Origin: CBDUMN01 sp965368335
GTDB taxonomy: Bacteria > Pseudomonadota > Alphaproteobacteria > Rhodospirillales > JAPHRK01
Assembly (NCBI GenBank): GCA_965368335.1
Contig: CBDUMN010000050.1
Coordinates: 1 to 24,660 of the forward strand
Reading direction: 5' to 3'
DNA: 24,660 bases
The notes under the pieces were generated by a model. That model made no database searches. It was not told the origin of the DNA and worked only from the letters and a program-made list of their open reading frames with translations. Of the stretch, positions 1 through 8,689 are shown piece by piece. How positions within the stretch are numbered: the first letter of the stretch is position 1; the number at the start of each line of letters is the position of its first letter. A program made the position numbers and the translations under genes.

Positions 1-573
1 AGGCCCTATGCATGCCCGCCCTCCAATAATCGCTGATTGCCCAATTCTGATTCTCGCTACATCGACAACATGATTCCCTTTGGAATCCAAACGCCCAAGG
101 TGAGGAGACAATACTGCTTGCATGCCGATCACCGCCCCATCTTCAACGTCGACCATCCCCCGATCCAATACCCTTGAACCGGGCCCCCAAAAAGACTTGG
201 CACTGACATTTGATCCCCAAAGACGGAGCCAGAGAACATAAACTCCTGGCAGCAGTCGAATTACCTCTTCAAAAAATGGGAAGCGGTTGAAAACCATTTG
301 GATTTGAGTAGAGACCCACCAAACCTTGAAGGCTCTGCTGGACTGCTCCAAACCTTTGCCCTGAGGTTCTCCCCAAATAAAGATAATCAAACGGTACAAG
401 AGTAATGGAACACCAAAGATCCAAGTGACTCCCACGCCGATTTTGAAAATTAATCCATCAACCTGAAAAAGAAGCAACGTGCCAATCGCCAAATAGATGA
501 CGGGTACGAAATTCAACGCCAATGCAAAGTCTTCGACTTTTGCAGCCTCAAAATCACGGGATCTGTCTGTCAT
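1..573 (-). CDS. Membrane-anchored left-handed beta-helix acyltransferase (partial, C-terminus off window)
   Basis: An open frame of 191 codons starts with ATG at 573 and runs off the left edge without a stop. Residues about 18-36 and 41-66 are strongly hydrophobic and look like two membrane segments. From about residue 129 (WGPGSRVLDRG) the sequence shows short hexapeptide-like turns (VEDGAVIGMQAVLSPH, then IRIGQSAIIGGRACIG), as in the left-handed beta-helix of LbetaH acyltransferases and acetyltransferases that use acyl-CoA or acyl-ACP. The start overlaps the stop of the AurF-like gene by 20 bases, so it is the last visible gene of the long operon. The acceptor is unknown; modification of a lipid or glycan at the inner membrane is an inference. 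The Shine-Dalgarno sequence is weak, so expression probably depends on coupling to the gene before it. Confidence 0.7.
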   Translation of the reverse strand, partial: MTDRSRDFEAAKVEDFALALNFVPVIYLAIGTLLLFQVDGLIFKIGVGVTWIFGVPLLLYRLIIFIWGEPQGKGLEQSSRAFKVWWVSTQIQMVFNRFPFFEEVIRLLPGVYVLWLRLWGSNVSAKSFWGPGSRVLDRGMVDVEDGAVIGMQAVLSPHLGRLDSKGNHVVDVARIRIGQSAIIGGRACIGP

Positions 574-1522
574 AACCAACCAGAACCTTTCCCAGATCAT
601 CAAATTCTGGGATTTCGTCAAACATTTGAAATGAATTCGGAGCGCTGCTTCGATTGAACAGGCTCTTCTGATAGTTACTATTGCCATTCAGCGAAACTAA
701 AGCAGTGAAGAGTTCGTTCTTGATATCCAAAAGTTCAGGAAACTCCTCAATGAGGCTGTAGATAACCTTTGCACCAGGCCCTTTGGATCCTACATAGGTC
801 ATCGCTTTCATTGTCAGCTTAAAGAACCAAGCTCCTACTTTTCGCTGTAACGCCCTGCCGTCAAAACAATTCTCTGAAACATGCAGGTCAATGGCAACGT
901 GCCTTGCTTCATCCTTCATGTGTTCTCGGTGAATCGCCACAAAGTTTGGCTCAAGCTCCCCCAAAGTTTCTGTATTTGGGCATTTCAACATCGCTTTGGC
1001 CAAATCGATAGCCTCTTCTTCCATTGCCATGATGTACCAAATTGGGAAGGGAAGTTTTTGTCCCGCCAAACGAAGCAATGGAAACAGGTTCCTCGCCATC
1101 AAGGGAAATTCCGTGAAGTGTTTTTCCTTGCTCCCACTGTAAATGCTTGGGAAACAGCGACGATTGAGATCTAAAAACATCTGGTAGTGGCGTCTTTCCT
1201 CCTCAATCATAACCTCTAAACAAAGGTGCAGATCTGAGTTTTCTCTAACCTTTTGGTGCTGGAGAAGCGGAACCAAGAAATACTCAACCATATCGCTTTC
1301 AAGCACCATAATGTACTCATTGACTCGGCAAGCAAAAAGTTGGTTGTACCGAAGCCTCTGTCGATCTGACAGCCGCCAGTAAACATCTGTAAAATACAAC
1401 TGGGTCCGGTTTTCAGGCATAAACGGACGGTCGAGATCAATCGGATCTAGAGCAGACCATTGAGTTTGATGTTCCGCATTTTTCGATTTGCGATAGATGT
1501 TTGAAAGTTTATCCGCTTTCAT
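554..1522 (-). CDS. AurF-like diiron oxygenase
   Basis: This 322-residue protein resembles the p-aminobenzoate N-oxygenase AurF / CmlI family, ferritin-like diiron enzymes that use O2 to oxidise an amine to a hydroxylamine or nitro group, or to hydroxylate carbon. The ligand pattern is visible: a Glu in the first helix (E75 or E80, in VLESDMVEYF), E109-x2-H112 (EERRH), a Glu in the cluster 168-170 (MAMEEEAID), and H201-x3-E205-x2-H208 (HMKDEARH). That matches the family's E, ExxH, E, HxxxExxH order. The length is normal for the family. ATG at 1522 overlaps the previous stop (ATGA) and has a strong GGGAGGGGG ribosome site. Its place among radical SAM and amide-forming genes suggests a tailoring step in a biosynthetic pathway. 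The substrate is unknown, and N- versus C-oxygenation cannot be told from sequence. Confidence 0.8.
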   Translation of the reverse strand: MKADKLSNIYRKSKNAEHQTQWSALDPIDLDRPFMPENRTQLYFTDVYWRLSDRQRLRYNQLFACRVNEYIMVLESDMVEYFLVPLLQHQKVRENSDLHLCLEVMIEEERRHYQMFLDLNRRCFPSIYSGSKEKHFTEFPLMARNLFPLLRLAGQKLPFPIWYIMAMEEEAIDLAKAMLKCPNTETLGELEPNFVAIHREHMKDEARHVAIDLHVSENCFDGRALQRKVGAWFFKLTMKAMTYVGSKGPGAKVIYSLIEEFPELLDIKNELFTALVSLNGNSNYQKSLFNRSSAPNSFQMFDEIPEFDDLGKVLVGYDRQIP

Positions 1523-2175
1523 TCCCCCTCCCTAAACACAGGGCGGCAACCGAAGTGACCGTGCCGAAGTTTCGAGTAAGCGATGTAGGTCGCCACAGGG
1601 ACCACAATCACAATAAGAACGGAAAAAGAAATAAGAGCACCGACGTCGCTCCAGCCTGCCACAGCAGTTAGGCTTTGCTCCGCGTTCCTGATCAGATATC
1701 CATAGACAAAGCCAAACAGACCAAAGAAGAAGGGGGAATAATCTGCGGCAATGATGGCGGGCCCACGTCCGTCGGCGAATGGTTGGTTATATACCATCAA
1801 GAAACCGGCTTTAATTGCCGCGGCATCGTAAAGCCAATTGACCAAACCGAGCACAATTCCAAGAACCAACCCGGTTTCAAGACCTCCTTGGGGACCGAAC
1901 AGAATGAAAGGCAGACTGAGGACCGCGGTTGCACTGCCAAAAACGAAACCATGGTGTGGACGAAACCGCCCAAGCCGGAGCTTGGTATCGAACTCCCAGA
2001 CTTTCAGAACATTGGTCCCAACGGCAGGAACCACATAGGAATAGATGATCGGCACCGAGAGAGCGAAGATCACCAAACCATGGTTGTCTTCGGCATAGAG
2101 CAGCCAAAGCCAATAGCTCAAAGGCCCCAAAACAATCGGCCCCAAGTATTGATACCAATTAAGTAGACGACGCAT
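1519..2175 (-). CDS. Multi-pass integral membrane protein of unknown function
   Basis: I do not recognise this 218-residue protein. It has about six hydrophobic stretches (near residues 10-28, 33-55, 77-95, 98-118, 148-162 and 178-200) and no cleavable signal peptide, so it is probably an inner-membrane protein. A conserved-looking polar patch lies between the fourth and fifth helices (NWLYDAAAIKAGFLMVYNQP), with charged residues that could form an active site or binding site. A basic loop, KLRLGRFRPHHG, follows helix two. It overlaps the upstream radical SAM gene by 17 bases and the downstream AurF-like gene by 4 bases. It could be a membrane-bound enzyme or a transporter for the cluster's product; nothing in the sequence decides between these. 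Confidence 0.75.
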   Translation of the reverse strand: MRRLLNWYQYLGPIVLGPLSYWLWLLYAEDNHGLVIFALSVPIIYSYVVPAVGTNVLKVWEFDTKLRLGRFRPHHGFVFGSATAVLSLPFILFGPQGGLETGLVLGIVLGLVNWLYDAAAIKAGFLMVYNQPFADGRGPAIIAADYSPFFFGLFGFVYGYLIRNAEQSLTAVAGWSDVGALISFSVLIVIVVPVATYIAYSKLRHGHFGCRPVFREGE

Positions 2176-3499
2176 TTTTCAACCCGAACTGCATTCCGTG
2201 TTTCTTGTAAACTTCCTTCCTGAAAAGACGGGCGTAGGTCAGATAGTAGACAAGCTTGGATATGGACTTGAGCTTATAGGGATCTGCCGCCCTCCTAAGA
2301 ATGCCCCCTAGACTATTGAACTGCCTACGAGCGGAATGGCAGGCAGCCGTTAGTTCATCCGGGGTCATATTTCCAGGGATGAAAGCAGCGTTGTTAAAAC
2401 GGTACTCCGGGTGCAGCCACCATTTTCCGTCGTAAAGAAGGCGCTTCTCGCTTTCCAATTGACGGTAGAGCGGAGTGCCGGGATAGGGCATCAGGATATT
2501 GAATGCCGAGAAGGCAAACTTGTTCTCCAACGCAAATTCAAGAATCTCGGAGACTGAATCCTTAGTGTCGTGGTCGTGGCCTATTGTGAATGCCGCCCAT
2601 GTATGCTGCCCGTGCTCCCTGAGAATTTTCACCTGGGTTTTATAGTGGTCAAATCCCCCAATATTGGGAGACTTGTTCATCCACTTTAGGTTCTCGGTTT
2701 TTAGGGATTCGAAGCCGATAACATGACCGAGGCATCCGCTTCGTTCCATCAACCTCATAAGTTCCAGATCACGGGTAATGTCCAGGCTCGCTTGACTAAA
2801 CCAATTGATGCCAAGGGGGATCATCTCACGACAAAGCTCTTTCAAGGCTTCTCGATCTCCCGCAATATTGTCATCAACGATAAAAACAAGTTTCCTTTCT
2901 TGGGTTTCAATCTCCTCGATGACTTCCCGTACTGGACGGTAGTAGTGCCGCCGATCGAAGTACTGGCTCACAGCACAGAAATTACAGGCAAAGCGGCATC
3001 CCCTGCTGAACTGTGTAAGGGTCATGGGGAGATAACCTTTCCCCTCGAAAATATCCCGACGAGCCTTGAAACCAGGCTGGGGCATCCCGGGTGAAGCACG
3101 ATAAACAGGCTTCAGACAGCCCTTTTCAGCATCTTTAACGACCGTTGACCATATGCTCTCTGCATCACCCATGAGAATGCTATCCGCATGGTGCCGCGGT
3201 TCATCGGGGAGAAGCGTGACGTGAATACCGCCTAAAATGACGGGAATGCCCCTTTCTCGGAATGCGTCCGCAATCTCATAGGCGCGCCGGGCCGTGTAGG
3301 TCTCGACGGTGATCGCCACGACATCAACTGGATCGTCATAGGGAATTTCCTCCATGCGATCATCGTAAAGAACGACCTCTACGTGAGGCGGCGTCAAAGC
3401 CGCAAGCACCCCTATTTGCAAGGGCTCCATACGGCCTTCATCGACATAGAGGCTATGTTCCATTCGGCCGATATTGGGCTTGATAAACGCTAGTTTCAT
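2159..3499 (-). CDS. Cobalamin-binding-domain radical SAM protein (paralog 4 of 4 in operon order)
   Basis: This 446-residue protein has an N-terminal Rossmann-like B12-binding type domain (about 1-130; starts MKLAFIKPNIG, with VAITVETYTARRAYEIA and GGIHVTLLPDE). It is followed by a radical SAM barrel with the iron-sulfur motif C168-x3-C172-x2-C175 (CRFACNFC). Later motifs include FIVDDNIAGD, GFESLKTENL and PYPGTPLYRQLE. The cobalamin-type domain lacks an obvious DxHxxG, which is usual in this radical SAM class. Relatives methylate, cyclise or rearrange unactivated carbons using S-adenosylmethionine. The start is ATG at 3499, in an ATGA overlap with the preceding paralog and behind GGAAGGGG. 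It is closely similar to the paralogs at 3496-4839 and 5988-7355. The substrate is unknown. Confidence 0.88.
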   Translation of the reverse strand: MKLAFIKPNIGRMEHSLYVDEGRMEPLQIGVLAALTPPHVEVVLYDDRMEEIPYDDPVDVVAITVETYTARRAYEIADAFRERGIPVILGGIHVTLLPDEPRHHADSILMGDAESIWSTVVKDAEKGCLKPVYRASPGMPQPGFKARRDIFEGKGYLPMTLTQFSRGCRFACNFCAVSQYFDRRHYYRPVREVIEEIETQERKLVFIVDDNIAGDREALKELCREMIPLGINWFSQASLDITRDLELMRLMERSGCLGHVIGFESLKTENLKWMNKSPNIGGFDHYKTQVKILREHGQHTWAAFTIGHDHDTKDSVSEILEFALENKFAFSAFNILMPYPGTPLYRQLESEKRLLYDGKWWLHPEYRFNNAAFIPGNMTPDELTAACHSARRQFNSLGGILRRAADPYKLKSISKLVYYLTYARLFRKEVYKKHGMQFGLKNASST

Positions 3500-4839
3500 G
3501 CTGCCCCTTCCACAGAAAGCTTCAAGCTGGAATCCCCAAGCAGCTTGCCTTGCTTAGAATAAATCTCGCGGCGCGAAATCAAATTTGTCACAAGGTAAAA
3601 CCCAATCCGTTTAATGGATCGGGCGTTTGCACTGGGGTCCATCAGCCGAGATGAAATCGATCCAAATGTATTGAAGGTTTTCCGAGCCCAAAGACACCCC
3701 TCGGTAAGGTCCGAGGCAGACATGTTTCTGGGGTGAAAAGTCGCCTCCCCGTAGCGGTAAGTTTCATCGAGCCACCAACGGTCATGGATCAGACGTCCTT
3801 CACGTTCCAAACGCTCAAAAAGCTGCGTGCCCGGCATAGGCGTTAAGGGATTGAAGTTGGCTAGAAGGAACTTGTTTTCAATGGCAAATTCTGTTGTCCG
3901 CTTGAAGACATCCGGATCGTCGTTGTCATATCCAAAAACAAAGGTTCCGTATATCATTAGGCCGGCATCTCTAAGGATTCGAAGCCGCTCCCCATATGAC
4001 TTTCTCTTTATCGCCCAGCCCTTTTTCATTTGGCTTAGGTTTGATTCATCTAAAGACTCAAAGCCTATCAATACCGCTCTACAGCCGCTCTCTATCAACA
4101 GTTTGATGAGTTCCGGATCATCCGCGATATCGACCGTCGCCTGGCAAGACCAAGTCTTTCGGCCTCCTACGAGTTTTCTCAGTAGCGTTTTCACTCGCTC
4201 AAAATCATTGAACAAATTGTCGTCTATAAAAAAGAAGTGTTGGTTTGGCAGACCCTGAATTTCGGAAACCACATCGTCGATTTCCTTGGTCATGATCGAT
4301 CGTCCGTAGAAAGCTCGGATCGAACAAAACTCGCAATTGAACCGGCATCCGCGCCCAAACTGAACAAGACCAACGGGGCTGTATTTTTTGCCCACAAAAA
4401 TGCGGCGATCGATGACGGAACAATGATTGATTGGCGCCATCCCTTCTGCCTTGTAGGTCTTCCTCAAGCTACCGTTTTTGGCGTCCTCAATAATTTTTGG
4501 CCATAGTTCCTCGCCGTCGCCGATCACAACTGCATCGCAGTAAACGGCAGCCTCTTCAGGGGCAAATGTCGGGTGATAGCCCCCAAGGACCACTGGGACT
4601 CCGCGGCTACGATAATGGGAGGCCAATTGATAGGCTCGACGGGCGGTATAAGTCTCAACAGTTATGGCAACGAGATCGACATTAGCATCAAGAGGTATGT
4701 CTTCCAGCCGCTCGTCCCAGAGAAGGGTTTCAATCTCTTCAGGCGTTTGAGCAGCAAGAAGACCGAAAACCAAAGGTGTCATGGCGTCAGAGGCGCGTCC
4801 GGGGAACATGTTTGGGCGGATAAATGCAATTCGTTTCAT
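3496..4839 (-). CDS. Cobalamin-binding-domain radical SAM protein (paralog 3 of 4)
   Basis: This 447-residue protein has the same architecture as its neighbours: an N-terminal B12-binding-like domain (VAITVETYTARRAYQLA, GGYHPTFAPEE) and a radical SAM domain with C165-x3-C169-x2-C172 (CRFNCEFC), then FFIDDNLFND, GFESLDESNL and PMPGTQLFERLE. I chose ATG at 4839 because AGGTGG lies 6 bases before it and the protein then begins MKRIAFIRPN, matching the paralogs. A GTG at 4848, directly after the upstream stop, is an alternative that adds three residues. The C-terminal segment (ATFHPRNMSASDLTEGCLWA) is shared with the other paralogs. It is expected to do radical chemistry on a small molecule or lipid; the reaction is unknown. 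Confidence 0.88.
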   Translation of the reverse strand: MKRIAFIRPNMFPGRASDAMTPLVFGLLAAQTPEEIETLLWDERLEDIPLDANVDLVAITVETYTARRAYQLASHYRSRGVPVVLGGYHPTFAPEEAAVYCDAVVIGDGEELWPKIIEDAKNGSLRKTYKAEGMAPINHCSVIDRRIFVGKKYSPVGLVQFGRGCRFNCEFCSIRAFYGRSIMTKEIDDVVSEIQGLPNQHFFFIDDNLFNDFERVKTLLRKLVGGRKTWSCQATVDIADDPELIKLLIESGCRAVLIGFESLDESNLSQMKKGWAIKRKSYGERLRILRDAGLMIYGTFVFGYDNDDPDVFKRTTEFAIENKFLLANFNPLTPMPGTQLFERLEREGRLIHDRWWLDETYRYGEATFHPRNMSASDLTEGCLWARKTFNTFGSISSRLMDPSANARSIKRIGFYLVTNLISRREIYSKQGKLLGDSSLKLSVEGAA

Positions 4840-4848
4840 AATCGCCAC

Positions 4849-6018
4849 CTACAGCACCGCAATTTCCGGAGCAATCAGCCTGCCACCTAGCTTATCAACG
4901 GCTTGGTCTCCGAAAGACCAGTGGGCTGCGTAAATGTTGCTTTGGTACTTGAAGGCCCGGAACCGGTTGGCCAGGGCTTTATAGATAGGCGCGTTAGTGT
5001 CCAACCCGACCACTAAGGAGTCATACCCTTTGCTCCCGGCTATTTTTAAAGCCTTAGAGACGAGAGAAACGGCCACATCCTCTCGTTGGTCTTCGACAAA
5101 AAAGTGAGATAGGTAAGGACTGTTGAGAGCCTCCCCAACCTTTGGAAGACGGGGCCATCCACCGACCATGGAGGCAGCCCAGCCAGCGGCATTCATCAGA
5201 GATCGGAGATAGCAAATCGGCGACCTGTAGCCGCTCACGACATACTGTTTATTGGCAGACTGGTCCCAAATTGCGGCACAACCAACAATTCGACCCGCCT
5301 CTTCAATAACGACAAAATCGCTTTGATGTAAGCCTGGGCAACGTTCATCGGACAAAATGTCTTCGGTTGTCCAAACGGGGGCAAAGTCGTAGTCAGATGA
5401 AGCGCGGGCAACGAAGTCAATGATATCCTCCAAGCTGGGTTGCTCTTCAGTTAGCACGTCGTTTTTCTTGCTCAACACAGGCTTTTTACAGCGGACAGCC
5501 AGAACCCCCATTGAGCCAATATGCTTGTAGGTTGGTATGCCTTTGAGGCCTGAGGTAAGAATGCGGATTGCCCGGTCATTGTCCGCAATAATCGACGTCA
5601 GGAAATAGGGTTCTAGTCTACTGTTTTGGAGGGCCTGTCGGCAGATTTCGAAGCCAGCTTTAGGGAAACGAATTTTCCCTCCGTATCTTTCCTGAATCCG
5701 CAGCTGTCCCAGATAGCCAATCGAGCGGGGGCTTCCTTCGACATACCGTTTGCGGGTCGACCATGAAAACACGGCGTTGACCGAATTGTCGTCGGGCGCT
5801 TCGGCCATGTAAGTTTTGTGTGTCTCTCCCTCAATTGCACTGGCGGCAAAAAAGCTGGGTTCTCGCTCGTAAGTCAGCCGAACCCACGATCCAACAGGGT
5901 TATTACGCAACATTTGCCGAATTGGCGCGTCATCATCCAATGAAGCCGGACGGAATATGCTCTTCCCTTTGGGGTGAGAGTAGGTCCCTACCGGACTTCT
6001 ATCAATTGTCCGTTCCAT
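4849..6018 (-). CDS. Tandem GNAT-like N-acyltransferase
   Basis: The protein has 389 residues starting at ATG 6018, which follows a strong AGGAG at 7 bases. Upstream in-frame ATG codons exist but lie deep within the preceding gene and lack a better ribosome site. Two halves each look like a GNAT (acyl-CoA-dependent N-acyltransferase) domain. The first has IGYLGQLRIQERYGGK, a variant of the acyl-CoA-binding loop, followed by a basic segment and a C-terminal strand pair. The second begins near FVVIEEAGRIVGCAAIWD and ends with APIYKALANRFRAFKYQSN. The gene starts inside the 3' end of the radical SAM gene before it (31-base overlap). A role in acylating an amine made by the pathway is inferred. 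The family assignment rests on fold-like motifs and is moderate. Confidence 0.65.
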   Translation of the reverse strand: MERTIDRSPVGTYSHPKGKSIFRPASLDDDAPIRQMLRNNPVGSWVRLTYEREPSFFAASAIEGETHKTYMAEAPDDNSVNAVFSWSTRKRYVEGSPRSIGYLGQLRIQERYGGKIRFPKAGFEICRQALQNSRLEPYFLTSIIADNDRAIRILTSGLKGIPTYKHIGSMGVLAVRCKKPVLSKKNDVLTEEQPSLEDIIDFVARASSDYDFAPVWTTEDILSDERCPGLHQSDFVVIEEAGRIVGCAAIWDQSANKQYVVSGYRSPICYLRSLMNAAGWAASMVGGWPRLPKVGEALNSPYLSHFFVEDQREDVAVSLVSKALKIAGSKGYDSLVVGLDTNAPIYKALANRFRAFKYQSNIYAAHWSFGDQAVDKLGGRLIAPEIAVL

Positions 6019-7355
6019 CCCGCATCTCCTAAAGGGAACTTGTCTCTTACCGAAACCTCCCACCGATGAAGCCAGTTGATTGGCAAAAAGTTCCGAAGCA
6101 TGAAACCGCTGTCCCAATTTGCCGGTGCAATAATCCGCTTTAACATTCCCTGTAGGGAATAAAACTCCTTCCTAGCCGAGATACAGTTTTGCCGTATGTC
6201 TTCAGCCGTCATTTTTCTGGGGCTAAAGGGAACTGTGTTGTAGTCGTACCGGGAATCAATCCACCATTTATCAAATGTCATCCGGCCTTCCTTTACCAGG
6301 CGGTCATACAATGGGGTGCCCGGGAAAGGTGTCAGATGGTTGAATGCGGCAATGTAAAAGCCGTGCTCCGTTGCAAAATCGAGAGCCGACCGGAAGCTTT
6401 CGGGCGTATCGTTGTCGTAACCAAAGACAAAGGTGCCATACACCCGAACCCTATGTTTCTTTAGGTTATGAAGCGCTTGACGAGGTCCCGATTGCCCTAA
6501 GGCGAACCCCTTATTCATCATATGAATGGTTTCTGGGTCGGTACTTTCAAAACCAATCAGCACACCTTCACATCCGCTGGCATTAAGGAGTTCCAAAAAC
6601 TCCTCGTCATGCGCGGCATGAATACTGAGTTGGGTGATCCAGCGCACCCGCAGTGGGACAAGGGCTCTCAACAGTTCCTTTGCCGCCTCAAGGTCCGAAG
6701 CAAAATTGTCATCGACGAAAAAGAAGACCTTGGTTTTATCCCTAAGTTCCTTGATCTCTTCGATCACGCTATCGACGGACCTTCTTCGATGCGCGCCCTT
6801 GAAGAAAGACTGAATGGCGCAAAACTCGCATCGAAACTGGCAACCTCTTCCTGTCTCGATCAAACGGATTGGCAGGTACTTCTTTCCGTCAAATATCGAT
6901 CGGTCGTATTTCACTTCCTTAAGGCAACTCGCGCCGTCGCCATCATAGCGACGCTTGGGAGTTCCACTTCGGTAATCTTGAATGACCTGAGGCCAAACTC
7001 CCTCGGCCTCTCCGACAACGACCGTTTCGGCATACCTCGACACTTCGTCTGGACAAAGAGACGCGTGAAACCCTCCCATGACGACCGGCACACCCCGTTT
7101 GCGGTACTCACTAGCAACCTGATAGGCCCGTTTGGCTGTGTAGGTTTCGATGCTGATTGCAGCAAGGTCGGTTGGAGCGTCGTAATCGATTTCTTCCATT
7201 CTATCGTCAAAGAAACGAATGCTCGCCAATCCCTTTGACGCACCTGCCAATGCGGCGGCTGGCAGAGATTCCATTTGCCAGCTCTTGATATAGCGCTCTC
7301 CAGGCCGGCGTCCCATGCAGGGGTGAATGATTGTGATCTTCATATCAGGGGTCAT
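5988..7355 (-). CDS. Cobalamin-binding-domain radical SAM protein (paralog 2 of 4)
   Basis: The protein has 455 residues from ATG 7355, which forms an ATGA overlap with the preceding stop and has GAGGGAAAGG upstream. A second ATG at 7343 (MKITIIHPC) lacks a ribosome site. The N-terminal B12-binding-like domain carries AAISIETYTAKRAYQVA and GGFHASLCPDE. The radical SAM motif is C172-x3-C176-x2-C179 (CQFRCEFC), followed by FFFVDDNFASD, GFESTDPETI and PFPGTPLYDRL. The C-terminal region, with FSPRKMTAEDIRQNC, matches the paralogs. It is likely a product of duplication with the 2159-3499 and 3496-4839 genes. It probably acts on an intermediate of the same pathway; whether it methylates or rearranges is unknown. 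Confidence 0.88.
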   Translation of the reverse strand: MTPDMKITIIHPCMGRRPGERYIKSWQMESLPAAALAGASKGLASIRFFDDRMEEIDYDAPTDLAAISIETYTAKRAYQVASEYRKRGVPVVMGGFHASLCPDEVSRYAETVVVGEAEGVWPQVIQDYRSGTPKRRYDGDGASCLKEVKYDRSIFDGKKYLPIRLIETGRGCQFRCEFCAIQSFFKGAHRRRSVDSVIEEIKELRDKTKVFFFVDDNFASDLEAAKELLRALVPLRVRWITQLSIHAAHDEEFLELLNASGCEGVLIGFESTDPETIHMMNKGFALGQSGPRQALHNLKKHRVRVYGTFVFGYDNDTPESFRSALDFATEHGFYIAAFNHLTPFPGTPLYDRLVKEGRMTFDKWWIDSRYDYNTVPFSPRKMTAEDIRQNCISARKEFYSLQGMLKRIIAPANWDSGFMLRNFLPINWLHRWEVSVRDKFPLGDAGWNGQLIEVR

Positions 7356-8689
7356 GCCGCCGGCCTTTCCCTCTGACCGAGAACCCAATCGCAGGTATAG
7401 AAGCGATGAAGATTGTTGGCGTAGAACCGGTAACCCATGTTGGCGACGATCGAAAGGGGTATCTGGATGCGCGACGCCGAAATACGTCGAACAATAGACG
7501 GGAGTGAATAGGCTTGTTTCCAGGCTCTTTCATGCCCCAAACGAAGCTCTTCGACGCTCATTTCTTGAGGTTGAAACACGACATGCTGCCCGTCAAAGAG
7601 CTCCCAATTTCTCGTTAAAATCCGCCCTTCAGCCTCCATACGATAATAAAGAGGTGTACCGGGAAATGGCGTCGAAACAGCAAACCGGGGCAGGTCAATG
7701 GCTGCGTCATTTACAAACCTTACGGTCTCGTCAAAAACCCTCTCCGTATCCCCGTCGAGACCAAAAACAAAACAGCCCATGACGCTGATGCCGTTCTTGT
7801 GCAATAGCCGGACAAGCGCATGGTATTTGTCGGGCGTATTGAAGCCTTTGCCCATCGAGTTGAGGTTTCCATCTAGGATGCTCTCAAATCCCAGTAGCAA
7901 CCCTGTACAGCCACTCCTAGCCATCAACCCCAAAAGTTCCGGCTGTTCTGCAATTAGGGTGGTCGAGAGACCAAACCATTTTACTTTGAGGGGAATAAGG
8001 GCCTCAAAAAGGGCTGCCGCGTAGCGCTTATTCGAAATCAGGTTCAGGTCGATGAATATGATCTTCCGCGCTTTCTGACGCCGAATATCTTCGACGACAA
8101 ACTCTACGGGCTTTTGAATTTGTTTGCGGCCCCATGCCGCCGGCGCAACGCAGAAATCGCAAGAATGGCTGCATGATCGCGTCGCCTCAAAAACCGCTGT
8201 AGTAAGGAAAGAGGAAGGATCAAGCAGGTCGCGCCGCGGAAAAACCGGCTTGTCCAAATTGAAATCGGCCGCTTGACTATAACGGCTCCTCATTTTGCCT
8301 TGGGCAAAGTCACGCAATAGCTGCGGCCATGTTTCTTCTGCGTACCCGGTAACAATTGAATCGGCATGCATATGAGCTTCATCAGGCAGAAGAGTGACAT
8401 GTGGCCCACCAAGAACGACGGGAATTCCTTTGTCCCTAAAATGCCTAGCCAACTCATAGGTTCGATTAGCAGTTCCGGTTATGACCGTCATACCAATTAG
8501 GTCGGCCTCTAGGTCCAGGGGTACATCTCCCACCCCTTCATCTATGAGTGAGACCTCTGCATCCAATTCCTCAGGAATGAGAGCCGCCAACGTTGTCAAT
8601 GTGAGGGGGGCGTAACGCAGGTTCTTTTTGAAGATTCCTCCACGATGCCTATAGAGCGGGCCTTTGGGCGAAATTAAGACAATCCGCAT
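7352..8689 (-). CDS. Cobalamin-binding-domain radical SAM protein (divergent paralog, 1 of 4)
   Basis: This 445-residue protein has the same order of domains: MRIVLISPKGP at the start, GGPHVTLLPDE in the B12-binding-like domain, then C173-x3-C177-x2-C180 (CSHSCDFC), IIFIDLNLIS, LGFESILDGNL and PFPGTPLYYRME. It is the most divergent of the four. It has GMTVITGTANRTYELA where the others have the TVETYTARRAY block, and it lacks the DDN after the first half-barrel (DLN instead). That suggests a different substrate or step. The start is ATG 8689 behind GGGAGAAG, overlapping the GH3 gene stop by 16 bases. The C-terminus has many aromatic and basic residues and may contact membrane or lipid. Confidence 0.87.
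   Translation of the reverse strand: MRIVLISPKGPLYRHRGGIFKKNLRYAPLTLTTLAALIPEELDAEVSLIDEGVGDVPLDLEADLIGMTVITGTANRTYELARHFRDKGIPVVLGGPHVTLLPDEAHMHADSIVTGYAEETWPQLLRDFAQGKMRSRYSQAADFNLDKPVFPRRDLLDPSSFLTTAVFEATRSCSHSCDFCVAPAAWGRKQIQKPVEFVVEDIRRQKARKIIFIDLNLISNKRYAAALFEALIPLKVKWFGLSTTLIAEQPELLGLMARSGCTGLLLGFESILDGNLNSMGKGFNTPDKYHALVRLLHKNGISVMGCFVFGLDGDTERVFDETVRFVNDAAIDLPRFAVSTPFPGTPLYYRMEAEGRILTRNWELFDGQHVVFQPQEMSVEELRLGHERAWKQAYSLPSIVRRISASRIQIPLSIVANMGYRFYANNLHRFYTCDWVLGQRERPAA

Noticed and set aside
6522..7238. Long plus-strand open frame of 238 codons
   Set aside because: It lies wholly inside the radical SAM gene on the minus strand, whose motifs are clear; the plus-strand product has no recognisable motifs.
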